Made by a program: the position numbers and the translations under genes. Source: Rhodoluna sp. (lineage in GTDB: Bacteria; Actinomycetota; Actinomycetes; Actinomycetales; Microbacteriaceae). Taken from it: 19,004 bases of DNA. Below the pieces are notes generated by a model. It was not told the origin of the DNA and searched no databases. It saw only the letters and a list, made by a program, of their open reading frames with translations. Positions 1 to 7,125 of this stretch are shown here, one piece after another (positions within the stretch are counted from its first letter, which is position 1; every line of letters begins with the position of its first letter). The stretch covers positions 1 to 19,004 of the forward strand of contig JAEMTJ010000025.1 of assembly GCA_016462375.1 (NCBI GenBank), read 5' to 3'.

Positions 1-1939
1 ACTTCTTACCAACCTGTGCCGGTAGCCTATCCCCTACAAATACAGCTCCAAGGGTCAGTGGCTGACTAGGCACACTGGCGTGCAGAGACTCAAGTTCCTC
101 AGCGGTTGGGAGCTTTGTTCCACTTGGCAGCGAAACAGCAGTTTGTTTAGTTGGAATAAAAACTAGACCAACTTCATAAATTGCCAAGTCAGTCAGGTTT
201 CTTGAAAGATTGCGCTTGGCGGCTTCAAGTAGGCCAGGCAAAATACTCAAACGAAGTTCGTTCACATCTTCCTGCATCGCGTTCGCTAGAACCACTCGCT
301 TAGCTTTAGCTTCAGCAAAATATGAGTTCTGGGCTGTGGTCAAAAATGGATAATTCAAAACTTCTGTGTGACCAGTGCTAGCCAATTGATTGATGATGGC
401 TCTGCGAAGTTTTTGACGCTTGGTCAGTCCTCTGCCTGGAGGTGCCACTGGAAGTCGAGATGGAATGCGGTCGTATCCAGTGATTCTGGCAATCTCTTCA
501 ACCAAATCAGCTTTAGTAGAAAGATCTGGACGCCATGACGGAGGAATCACTGCGTAACCATCCTGCACAGTGGACACAACACAACCGATGGCTGAAAGAG
601 TGTTTGTAATTTCTGCAACAGTGTATGAAACTCCAGTAATGTTTTCTGCAAATGCTGCTGGCAATTTAATTGGGGCTATTGCAGGACTCTCATCCAAGAA
701 TGAACCAAGTGAATCAGCTTTCGCTCCGGCAAGTTCCTCTAGCAATTGAATGACTCTAGCTGCCGCAAACTCTGCAACTTGAGGATCAACTCCTCTTTCG
801 AATCTCTTCGACGCCTCACTAGGAAGTTTGTGTCTACGAGCACTTCTAGCTATCGATACACCATCAAAATTTGCAGATTCAATCAACACTGAACTAGTGC
901 TAGCTGAAACCTCAGTGCTCTGCCCTCCCATCACACCAGCTATACCTATAGCACCTGACTTGTCAGCAATAACTAGATCTTCTTCATGTAAAGATCTGGT
1001 TTGCCCATCAAGTGTTACAAGTTTTTCACCAACAGTAGCCCTACGAACAATTAGTCCACCAGAAACTTTGGCTTGATCATATGCGTGAATTGGCTGACCT
1101 AGTTCGAGCATCACGTAATTTGTGATGTCAACAACAATCGAAATAGATCTCATGCCAGCAAGCTTTAGCCGGCTCACCATCCATGCTGGCGTCTGTGCTT
1201 TTGCATCTAAACCGGAAGCAGAACGAACTACAAACTTTGATAATCCAGCTTTACCCCTGATTGGTGCTTTATCAGAGACCTTAATTTCAAAACCTTCAGC
1301 ACGGACCGGTTTTACCAGGCTTATGGGATCAGCGTACTTAGCACCTGTTGCGTGTGAGAACTCTCTGGCAATTCCTCTGATTGAGAAACAGTAACCACGA
1401 TCTGGAGTCACGTTCACTTCAGCTGCTTCATCATCCAGATGAAGCAGAGCTAAGGCATCAGTTCCAACTTCAGGGTCCAATCCAATAGTGCTAAGTCTTA
1501 GGATTCCATCGTGATCATCGCTTATGCCAAGTTCACTAGCAGAAGCAATCATGCCATCACTAACGTGGCCATAAGTGCTCCTAGCCGCAATCCTAAAATC
1601 TCCTGGCAATACTGCCCCTGGTAATGTCACAACTACTTTGTCGTTGACTGCAAAGTTTCTTGCCCCACAGACAATTCCTCGAACATCTTCGCCACCATCG
1701 GCAGCTTTAGCCCCAACTGGAGCAACTCTCACCTGACACCAACGAATAGTTTTGCCGTTGGCTTGATCTTCTTCAACAAATTCAAGAACTTGACCAACCA
1801 CAATTGGGCCAACCAAAGAAAATGAATGACTACCTTCTTCTTCTAAACCAACTTTGACAAGTTCAGCCATTACAGTTTCTGCAGTTGAACCATTTGGCAA
1901 CTCAACGTATTCTGCTAACCAAGACAATGGAATGCGCAT
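1..1939 (-). CDS. pheT: Phenylalanine--tRNA ligase beta subunit (PheT), C-terminus off the left edge
   Basis: PheT is the beta subunit of the cytoplasmic alpha2-beta2 phenylalanyl-tRNA synthetase; it carries the editing site and contacts the tRNA. The reading frame is open from the ATG at 1939 to the edge of the window (646 codons). The family is usually about 800-850 residues, so the C-terminal part, including the anticodon-binding FDX-ACB domain, lies outside. Seen by translation: an N-terminus beginning MRIPLSWLAEYV, an EMAP-like tRNA-binding OB region at about residues 40-150, the B3/4 region with DITNYVMLELGQPIHAYD and GVMGG, then KRFERGVDP, and a B5-like stretch ending VEEIARITGYDRIP. 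The start overlaps the pheS stop by one base (TAATG), which suggests translational coupling. Identification is secure. Confidence 0.96.
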   Translation of the reverse strand, partial: MRIPLSWLAEYVELPNGSTAETVMAELVKVGLEEEGSHSFSLVGPIVVGQVLEFVEEDQANGKTIRWCQVRVAPVGAKAADGGEDVRGIVCGARNFAVNDKVVVTLPGAVLPGDFRIAARSTYGHVSDGMIASASELGISDDHDGILRLSTIGLDPEVGTDALALLHLDDEAAEVNVTPDRGYCFSIRGIAREFSHATGAKYADPISLVKPVRAEGFEIKVSDKAPIRGKAGLSKFVVRSASGLDAKAQTPAWMVSRLKLAGMRSISIVVDITNYVMLELGQPIHAYDQAKVSGGLIVRRATVGEKLVTLDGQTRSLHEEDLVIADKSGAIGIAGVMGGQSTEVSASTSSVLIESANFDGVSIARSARRHKLPSEASKRFERGVDPQVAEFAAARVIQLLEELAGAKADSLGSFLDESPAIAPIKLPAAFAENITGVSYTVAEITNTLSAIGCVVSTVQDGYAVIPPSWRPDLSTKADLVEEIARITGYDRIPSRLPVAPPGRGLTKRQKLRRAIINQLASTGHTEVLNYPFLTTAQNSYFAEAKAKRVVLANAMQEDVNELRLSILPGLLEAAKRNLSRNLTDLAIYEVGLVFIPTKQTAVSLPSGTKLPTAEELESLHASVPSQPLTLGAVFVGDRLPAQVGKK

Positions 1940-2979
1940 TAGAGCACCATTCCAAACTGCTGTGAGAATCTAACATCAGCTTCAACCATGTCGTGCATGT
2001 CTTTGACATCGTTGCGGAACATCAGCGTGCGTTCAATTCCCATGCCGAATGCAAAACCTGAATATACTTCCGGATCAATTCCAGCTGCGCTCAGCACGTT
2101 GGCATTCACCATTCCGCAACCACCCCACTCAACCCAGCGAGCACCACCCTTAGCCCCTGGATGCCAAACATCTAATTCAGCAGAAGGCTCAGTGAAAGGA
2201 AAATATGAAGGACGAAGACGAATCTTGGCATCTGAGCCAAACATGATTCTGGCGAAGTGCTCAAGAGTCCCCTTCAGATCAGCCATGGTCAAACCTTTAT
2301 CAACTGCAAGGCCCTCTACCTGATGAAAAACAGGTGTGTGAGTTGCATCAAGTTCATCGGTTCTAAAAACACGGCCGGGACACAAAACGTAGACAGGCAA
2401 ATCGCGCTCTAAAAGTGAGCGCACCTGGACTGGAGAAGTGTGCGTGCGAAGAACTAGATGCTGTTCAACGGGTTCAACAAAGAAAGTATCCTGCATTGCT
2501 CTGGCTGGGTGATCTGCATCAAAGTTCAAAGCATCGAAGTTGAACCATTCGCTCTCGACTTCTGGGCCTTCAGCAATTTCCCAACCCATGCCGATGAAGA
2601 TGTCTGAAATCTCGTCTTGTAATAGAGAAAGTGGGTGTCTAGCCCCTAAAACTTGAGTGCTGGCCGCTGCAGTGACATCTACGGTCTCGGCTAATAGTTT
2701 CTGAGCCTGTTCAACCTGGTAGAAATCTGCTTCTCGAGACGCAAAAGCTTGGTTCAGCTCATTTCTAGCGGCAGTAATCAGTTTTCCCGCTTCGGCCTTC
2801 TCTTCAGCAGGAAGCTTCCCTAGGACAGAGCTAAAACTGGCAATCTTTGAACCTTCGCCAATAGCTGAAGCCTTAATCGACTTGAGAGAGGCTAAATCAG
2901 TGGCTGCTTGGATGAGTTTTAGGGCGTCAGAAACAGCAGCATCGACAGATGCTTTAGATATCTGGATTTTCTCTGACAT
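1939..2979 (-). CDS. pheS: Phenylalanine--tRNA ligase alpha subunit (PheS)
   Basis: This is the catalytic alpha subunit of the class II phenylalanyl-tRNA synthetase, which attaches Phe to tRNA-Phe together with PheT. The N-terminal roughly 90 residues are a helical, coiled-coil-like tRNA arm. The class II catalytic core follows: HPLSLLQDEI, LRTHTSPVQVRSL (motif 2 region), PGRVFRTDELDATHTPVFHQ, FPFTEPSAELDVW, and the motif 3 region GFAFGMGIERTLM near the end. I chose the ATG at 2979 (346 aa, MSEKIQISKAS), because relatives start this way. A TTG three codons upstream at 2988 is also in frame, and neither has a strong Shine-Dalgarno. The gene lies 38 bases after the methylase gene and overlaps pheT by one base. 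Confidence 0.96.
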   Translation of the reverse strand: MSEKIQISKASVDAAVSDALKLIQAATDLASLKSIKASAIGEGSKIASFSSVLGKLPAEEKAEAGKLITAARNELNQAFASREADFYQVEQAQKLLAETVDVTAAASTQVLGARHPLSLLQDEISDIFIGMGWEIAEGPEVESEWFNFDALNFDADHPARAMQDTFFVEPVEQHLVLRTHTSPVQVRSLLERDLPVYVLCPGRVFRTDELDATHTPVFHQVEGLAVDKGLTMADLKGTLEHFARIMFGSDAKIRLRPSYFPFTEPSAELDVWHPGAKGGARWVEWGGCGMVNANVLSAAGIDPEVYSGFAFGMGIERTLMFRNDVKDMHDMVEADVRFSQQFGMVL

Positions 2980-3017
2980 TGGGTTCAAGTATATCCGCTA
3001 GGACTTCAGACAGAGCT

Positions 3018-3818
3018 CTAGCTAGTTGTGGCGTTCTGGGCGAACGCTGAGGAATAAAGGCAAACACTGGCAGCTGTTGCAAGATTTAGTGACTCAGCAG
3101 CGCCGTAGATAGGAACAGCCACAGTCTTATCGGCAAGAGCTAGGACCTCAGGTTCGAAACCCCAAGCCTCATTGCCAAATAACCAAGCAGTTGGCTTTGC
3201 CAGCTCACTAGAAAGTGAGGGAAGTTCAACTCCACTTGAATCAGCAGCCAAAATTTGGATTCCGGCAGCTTTTAGAGCCTCAACGACGCTAGCGATTTCA
3301 ACATCTACCACGAATGGCAGGTGGAACATCGAACCGGTAGTTGATCTGACCACCTTCGGGTTATAGATATCTACGCTGCCAGAACTGAAAATAACTGCAT
3401 CTGCGCCAGCAGCATCAGCTGCTCGCAAAACAGTACCAGCATTACCTGGATCTCTAATCTGCGACAAAAGTGCAATAAGTTTTGGTTTGCTAGCAATAAC
3501 GTCATCCAAAGAAACATCGAACTGGTGACAAACAGCAACTACTCCTTGAGGTGTATTGGTATCGCTAAGTGCCGCCAAAACTGATTCAATTACCAACTTA
3601 ACATCTACCCGAGCGTTTTTAGCTTTGGTAAAGAGTTCGGGATGGCGCGCCAGTGCTTCCTCGGTGGCAAAAGCCTCGAGGATAAGTTTTGGTCTATCTA
3701 ACGCTTCGCGAAATCCTTGTGGTCCCTCAAGCAGAAAGAGCCCGGTTTCTAACCGGGCATCTTTCTTTACAAGCTTGGCAACCCCACGAACCTTAGCGGC
3801 CTTGGGATCTTCTAGCAC
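3018..3818 (-). CDS. TrmH/SpoU-family RNA 2'-O-ribose methyltransferase
   Basis: This is a SPOUT-class methyltransferase of 266 aa that uses SAM to methylate a ribose 2'-OH, probably in 23S rRNA; the target cannot be read from the sequence. The N-terminal part is a substrate-binding domain (KHGLF-like TGLFLLEGPQ at about 25-34). The SpoU fold shows its three motifs: RDPGNAGTVLRAADAAGAD (122-140), LFGNEAWG (213-220) and VPIYGAAESLNLATAAS from 225, where the SAM-binding trefoil knot forms. The start is a GTG at 3818, five bases after the rplT stop and with no SD of its own, so translation is probably coupled to rplT. The DNA for residues 18-29 forms a strong terminator-like hairpin (separate entry). 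An rlmB or tsnR name would be a guess. Confidence 0.9.
   Translation of the reverse strand: MLEDPKAAKVRGVAKLVKKDARLETGLFLLEGPQGFREALDRPKLILEAFATEEALARHPELFTKAKNARVDVKLVIESVLAALSDTNTPQGVVAVCHQFDVSLDDVIASKPKLIALLSQIRDPGNAGTVLRAADAAGADAVIFSSGSVDIYNPKVVRSTTGSMFHLPFVVDVEIASVVEALKAAGIQILAADSSGVELPSLSSELAKPTAWLFGNEAWGFEPEVLALADKTVAVPIYGAAESLNLATAASVCLYSSAFAQNATTS
3733..3766 (-). terminator. Terminator-like hairpin inside the methylase coding sequence
   Basis: Arms agaaagagcccggtt (3733-3747) and aaccgggcatctttct (3751-3766) pair over 15 bp with one bulged A (3759) and a three-base loop. The core is GC-rich, GCCCGGTT with AACCGGGC. On the minus strand the stem is preceded by an A-rich stretch and its 3' arm ends in UCUUUCU, the general form of an intrinsic terminator or attenuator. 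It sits about 60-90 bases downstream of the rplT stop. The structure is seen directly; the terminating function is inference. Confidence 0.55.
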
Positions 3819-3823
3819 AGGTT

Positions 3824-4207
3824 TTAGTGAACCCTAGGTGCAGAAGTGTCCGCTGGCAATGCAGCTTTAGCAGTTGCAACCAATGAGGCAAAAGCCTTAG
3901 GTTCGTTCACTGCCAAATCAGCCAAGATACGACGGTCAACTGCAACACCGGCAAGGTTTAGACCCTGGATGAGGCGGTTGTATGTCAGACCATTTGCACG
4001 TGAAGCAGCGTTAATGCGCTGAATCCACAGGCGACGGAAGTTACCCTTCTTGTCGCGACGGTCATTGTATGCGTAGACCAGGGAGTGCAGAACCTGCTGC
4101 TTAGCCATGCGGTATAGACGTGAACGCTGCCCACGGTAACCCTTTGCACGCTCAAGTGCGGTACGACGTTTCTTCAAAGCGTTTATTGCGTTTTTTACTC
4201 TTGCCAT
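3824..4207 (-). CDS. rplT: 50S ribosomal protein L20
   Basis: L20 is an early-assembly 23S rRNA-binding protein, and in several bacteria it also represses its own operon by binding the leader mRNA. The 127-aa product begins MARVKNAINALKKRR and carries the usual KGYRGQRSRLYRMAKQQV and RRLWIQRINAASR stretches, so it is full length. An SD (AGGAGA) lies 8 bases before the ATG. It follows rpmI by 37 bases in the conserved infC-rpmI-rplT order. A structured leader lies ahead of infC, so L20 or IF3 feedback is a reasonable hypothesis. Confidence 0.98.
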   Translation of the reverse strand: MARVKNAINALKKRRTALERAKGYRGQRSRLYRMAKQQVLHSLVYAYNDRRDKKGNFRRLWIQRINAASRANGLTYNRLIQGLNLAGVAVDRRILADLAVNEPKAFASLVATAKAALPADTSAPRVH

Positions 4208-4244
4208 TAGTTTCTCCTAATAAAAATTGATGATAAAGCTTGGA

Positions 4245-4439
4245 CTAGCGGCCGAGCTGCTTCTTGATGGTCTTGAAATCTGCTTTGCTAACAAGCTGGT
4301 CTTGGTTTAGACGGCGGGTGCGACGGCTCGACTTGTGCTCAAGGTTGTGGCGCATGTTGATCTGTTGCTTCATCAACTTGCCGGTACCTGTGAAGCGGAA
4401 ACGCTTCTTAGCGCCAGAGTGTGTCTTCTGCTTTGGCAT
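4245..4439 (-). CDS. rpmI: 50S ribosomal protein L35
   Basis: This is a small basic large-subunit protein of 64 aa beginning MPKQKTHSGAKKRFR, with the family pattern of a KKRF block and an RRTRRL stretch (residues about 39-44). The length matches the family. It lies between infC (18 bases upstream) and rplT, with an AGGAGA SD before the ATG at 4439. It is the middle gene of the classic IF3-L35-L20 operon and should be co-transcribed with both. Confidence 0.98.
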   Translation of the reverse strand: MPKQKTHSGAKKRFRFTGTGKLMKQQINMRHNLEHKSSRRTRRLNQDQLVSKADFKTIKKQLGR

Positions 4440-4457
4440 AACTATTCTCCTGTTTAT

Positions 4458-5078
4458 CTACTCTGCGGTTTCAGCCGCAGAATCCTTTGTTTCGTCAGTG
4501 CTAGTCACTGACTTTGTTACCTTGGCCTGCTTATCAGCAAGTCGCTTTGCTTCTGCTTTCGCTTCAGCTTTGTTACGCAGTGGAGCAATTACCATCACCA
4601 AGGTTCTTCCATCAGCCGAAGGACTCGACTCAACGGAACCAAACTCAGTAACTTCTTCTGCTACCTTTTGAAGCAATTTCACTCCCAGTTCAGGTCTTGA
4701 TTGCTCACGACCGCGGAACTGAACCATAACCTTTACCTTGTCGCCAGCTTTCAAGAAGCGTTCGATCTGACCCTTTTTGGTGCCATAGTCGTGATCATCA
4801 ATCTTCAAACCAAAACGAACAGTTTTGATTACAGTGTTTGTCTGGTTCTTTCTCGCTTCACGAATCTTCTGGGCCGCTTCGTACTTGAACTTTCCGAAAT
4901 CCATCAGCTTACATACCGGTGGCTCTGAACCTGGGGAAACCTCAACCAAATCTAAGTCGATTTCCTGCGCCATACGCAGTGCTTCTTCGATGTTGATGAT
5001 TCCTAGTTGCTCGCCGTTAGGACCAACTAGACGTACCTCGGGTACTCGAATTCGTTCGTTTATACGCGGATCGCTGAT
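4458..5078 (-). CDS. infC: Translation initiation factor IF-3, ATC start codon
   Basis: IF3 binds the 30S subunit, blocks premature 50S joining and checks the start codon and initiator tRNA. The frame holds both domains: an N-terminal part beginning ISDPRINERIRVPEVRLVG, the linker after VCKLMDFGKFKYEAAQ, and a C-terminal domain with MVQFRGREQSRPELG. The first ATG in frame, at 4973, would cut off the conserved first 35 residues, so it is not the start. Upstream of the conserved ISDPRIN segment there is a strong SD AAGAGGAG (5092-5085), six bases before ATC at 5078. ATC is therefore chosen, giving 206 aa. An AUU, AUC or AUA start in infC is known to allow IF3 to repress itself. The start codon is inferred but well supported. 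Confidence 0.93.
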   Translation of the reverse strand: MSDPRINERIRVPEVRLVGPNGEQLGIINIEEALRMAQEIDLDLVEVSPGSEPPVCKLMDFGKFKYEAAQKIREARKNQTNTVIKTVRFGLKIDDHDYGTKKGQIERFLKAGDKVKVMVQFRGREQSRPELGVKLLQKVAEEVTEFGSVESSPSADGRTLVMVIAPLRNKAEAKAEAKRLADKQAKVTKSVTSTDETKDSAAETAE

Positions 5079-5243
5079 CTGCTGCTCCTCTTGACGTGAC
5101 TTAGGCGGCCACGTAGTGCAAGCATTTACTTGCCAACGCGCAGAACTGTATGTTCAAAGCTTTACCCGGCCACCTAAAGAAATCGGTAGTCGCGGGTGGG
5201 AAATGAATCCACTTCTGACTGCAGACCAAGGTCCGCAGAGCCG
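5079..5243 (-). promoter_or_regulatory. Structured 5' leader of infC-rpmI-rplT
   Basis: About 165 bases separate the proposed promoter from the infC start. Read on the minus strand they contain: a hairpin with arms CTGCGGAC and GTCTGCAG around a CUUG tetraloop (plus-strand 5219-5238); a long-range 10-bp helix (arms 5168-5177 and 5101-5110, one G-U pair); and inside it two small hairpins, GAAC/GTTC and GCAAG/CTTGC. This looks like a multi-branched RNA just before the SD. Alternative pairings of the CCCACCCG segment with GGTGG or CGGGT are possible. I do not know a named family for it. Control by L20 or IF3 is inference. Confidence 0.55.
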
Positions 5244-5249
5244 TACGCT

Positions 5250-5279
5250 AGCCTAGCAGAGAACCTTCAAGAAAGTGAA
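5250..5279 (-). promoter_or_regulatory. Candidate promoter for the infC operon
   Basis: On the minus strand, TTCACT (5279-5274) and TAGGCT (5255-5250) are separated by 18 bases, a fair match to -35 and TAnnnT -10 elements. Transcription would begin near 5243 and give the leader described above. The -35 element covers the GTG start of the divergent DUF1844 gene. No other good pair was seen in this gap. Confidence 0.4.
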
Positions 5280-5622
5280 GCCCCAATTGCCCGACGACTT
5301 TGAAACTCAAGCGATGCGTGAACTCGAAGAAGTTCCAGCCGTTGAAATCATCACAGCAACCGCTGTCCATCTGATGAGCGCAGCCGCCGTGCAGGTGGGG
5401 TTGGCAGAAAACGGCTATAAGGGAGACCTGGATGAAGCCCGCAAGCTCATCAATTCACTAGCGGGACTAATTACTGCCTCAGCCTCTGACCTAGGCGATC
5501 ATCATGCAAGACCACTCCGCGATGGCCTCAGAAGCCTACAGCTTGCCTTTCGTGAGGCTTCAATCATCAAAGATGAGCCGGGCCAAGGCCCAGGCGAGAA
5601 GTACACCGGTCCAGTTAATTAG
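5275..5622 (+). CDS. DUF1844 family protein
   Basis: A 115-aa soluble protein of unknown function. The family pattern is clear: VPAVEIITATAVHLMSAAA (residues 20-38), then VGLAENG, an EARKLINSLAGLITASA helix, LRDGLRSLQLAFREAS, and a C-terminus GPGEKYTGPVN as in actinobacterial relatives. It is predicted to be all-helical and has no signal peptide or membrane segment. In actinomycetes it habitually sits next to infC, here divergently, but the reason is unknown. The start is a GTG at 5275 with only a weak purine stretch upstream; an in-frame TAG at 5254 rules out anything longer, and an ATG at 5311 is a shorter alternative. Its stop overlaps the end of the opposite sseB gene by 8 bases. Confidence 0.88.
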   Translation: MKPQLPDDFETQAMRELEEVPAVEIITATAVHLMSAAAVQVGLAENGYKGDLDEARKLINSLAGLITASASDLGDHHARPLRDGLRSLQLAFREASIIKDEPGQGPGEKYTGPVN

Positions 5623-6382
5623 CCGGCAGGAACCTGATTCCAACCGAATCAACTAACACAACAAATCTCATATTTCCTGAAATTCCGTCCAAGAACTGCT
5701 TTTCTAATTCGGCAACTCTCCCTTTCGAAAGACTAGCCGCCAGATAAATCAACACCGAGAGTTCATGGCCTAAAAGTCTTGCCTGCGGGTCGCCGTTCAG
5801 CAATGTAAAGCTGACTACTTCAGGCAACGCAGAGAGTACTTGATCAACAATCTCAATAACTTCAGGGTTAGCCTCTGGTAACTGCCACCTGAACCCCTGA
5901 GCGATTGCTTCCAAGGCCGGTCTTCGAATAACAAACTCTGTTTCACTGCCAGGATCTAGCACAACTCTTGAATTACCTTCAGCAACTGCCGCCAAAGAAA
6001 CTGTTCTGCCGTTATTTGGAACGGGTCTTGCCGCCGCATTCCAAGTTCTCATGCTGCTCACTGAAGTAAAGATGGGCAGTGCGTTTTGGTTATCTGGTGT
6101 TTTCACACTGACGATAGCTAATTCGGCACTCTTATCCACTGTCTGACCATGGACACCGAGACCACTGTCCCCCAAAGTTGCAATTAGTGGGATGAGAACT
6201 CTCGCCTCTGCAAAATATTCAATAATTTGAACTTGATTTACAGGTTTTGTTTTAAATGCAATCAAAGCACCATAGAGTTTTTCATCAGCTTCACCTTTAT
6301 CTGATCTGAAACTACTCTCCTGAAAAGATCTGCCAGACCATGGCACACCGGCAGAGTCAGAGAACTTATCTTGCTCAGACAT
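5615..6382 (-). CDS. SseB family protein
   Basis: A 255-aa protein with an SseB-type N-terminal domain, visible from about residue 34 (KLYGALIAFKTKPVN) through LPIFTSVSSMRTWNAAARPVP and VVLDPGSETEFVIRRPALEA. This domain was named after enterobacterial SseB, but its role in actinomycetes is not established. The C-terminal third (about 170-255) resembles the SseB C-terminal domain only loosely. There is no signal peptide or membrane helix. It starts at an ATG overlapping the priA stop by one base (TAATG), so it is probably translated by coupling as the last gene of the his cluster. Its stop overlaps the convergent DUF1844 gene. The family call is fairly sure; the function is unknown. Confidence 0.82.
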   Translation of the reverse strand: MSEQDKFSDSAGVPWSGRSFQESSFRSDKGEADEKLYGALIAFKTKPVNQVQIIEYFAEARVLIPLIATLGDSGLGVHGQTVDKSAELAIVSVKTPDNQNALPIFTSVSSMRTWNAAARPVPNNGRTVSLAAVAEGNSRVVLDPGSETEFVIRRPALEAIAQGFRWQLPEANPEVIEIVDQVLSALPEVVSFTLLNGDPQARLLGHELSVLIYLAASLSKGRVAELEKQFLDGISGNMRFVVLVDSVGIRFLPAN

Positions 6383-7113
6383 TATTGACTAGCCACAACC
6401 AATGCTTGTTCAAGAGTGAACTTACCTGCGTAAAGCGACTTACCTAAAATCGCACCTTCTAAGCCAAGTGGAACTAGTTCACGCAATCTCTTCAAATCAT
6501 CAAGCGATGAGATTCCACCGGATGCGATAACTGGCTTATTGGTTCTAGCTAAAACCAGCTTTAGCATTTCAATGTTAGGACCTAGCAGCATGCCATCTTT
6601 AGTGACATCTGTGACCACATACCTAGGGCAACCGGATTGCTCAAGTCTTTCAAGAACTTCAAACAAGTCGCCGCCTTCTTGGGTCCAACCTCGTGCCGCG
6701 AGAGTTGTTCCACGAACATCTAGACCGACTGCAATCTTGTCACCGTAGGCACTAATGACTTCAGAAGTCCAATCAGGATTTTCTAGAGCTGCTGTTCCAA
6801 GGTTTACCCTGGTAGCTCCTGCTTCTAGGGCAACTTTTAGAGATTCACTGTCACGAATACCGCCACTAAGTTCAATCTTGACTGATCCAGATTGCGCAAT
6901 AACTTCTCTGATGAGTTCCCTATTACTTCCTCTTGAGAATGCTGCATCGAGATCAACCAGATGAATCCACTCTGCACCTGCTTCAATAAAAACCTTTGCT
7001 GCATCTACTGGTGAACCATAATCAGTTTCGGTTCCAGCTTCACCCTGACTAAGTCGGACAGCTTTGCCATCGGCTACATCAACAGCTGGAAGTAGTACGA
7101 GTTTGTCTGACAT
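6382..7113 (-). CDS. priA: Phosphoribosyl isomerase A, HisA/TrpF bifunctional type (PriA)
   Basis: A 243-aa (beta-alpha)8 enzyme that isomerises ProFAR to PRFAR in histidine synthesis. In actinomycetes it also isomerises phosphoribosyl anthranilate for tryptophan. The conserved frame is complete: LLPAVDVADGKAVRLSQGEAG with catalytic Asp12 and Arg20, LVDLDAAF, ELSGGIRD, VNLGTAALENP, GLDVRGTTL, the ARGW motif (Arg141, Trp143) of the dual-substrate type, TDVTKDG with the second acid Asp, and PVIASGGISSLDDL. By remembered comparison with mycobacterial PriA, these residues match that enzyme rather than a single-function HisA. It lies 12 bases after hisH with an AGGAAG SD. Bifunctionality is inferred from the family. 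Confidence 0.92.
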   Translation of the reverse strand: MSDKLVLLPAVDVADGKAVRLSQGEAGTETDYGSPVDAAKVFIEAGAEWIHLVDLDAAFSRGSNRELIREVIAQSGSVKIELSGGIRDSESLKVALEAGATRVNLGTAALENPDWTSEVISAYGDKIAVGLDVRGTTLAARGWTQEGGDLFEVLERLEQSGCPRYVVTDVTKDGMLLGPNIEMLKLVLARTNKPVIASGGISSLDDLKRLRELVPLGLEGAILGKSLYAGKFTLEQALVVASQ

Positions 7114-7125
7114 CTGCTTCCTAAC

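Noticed and set aside
4264..4671. 135-codon frame opposite rpmI and infC
   Set aside because: It is antisense to two conserved genes; its hydrophobic stretch is a by-product of lysine and glutamate codons on the other strand.
4458..4973. infC starting at the first ATG (171 aa)
   Set aside because: It removes the conserved IF3 N-terminal segment, and no SD precedes that ATG; the strong SD lies before ATC at 5078.
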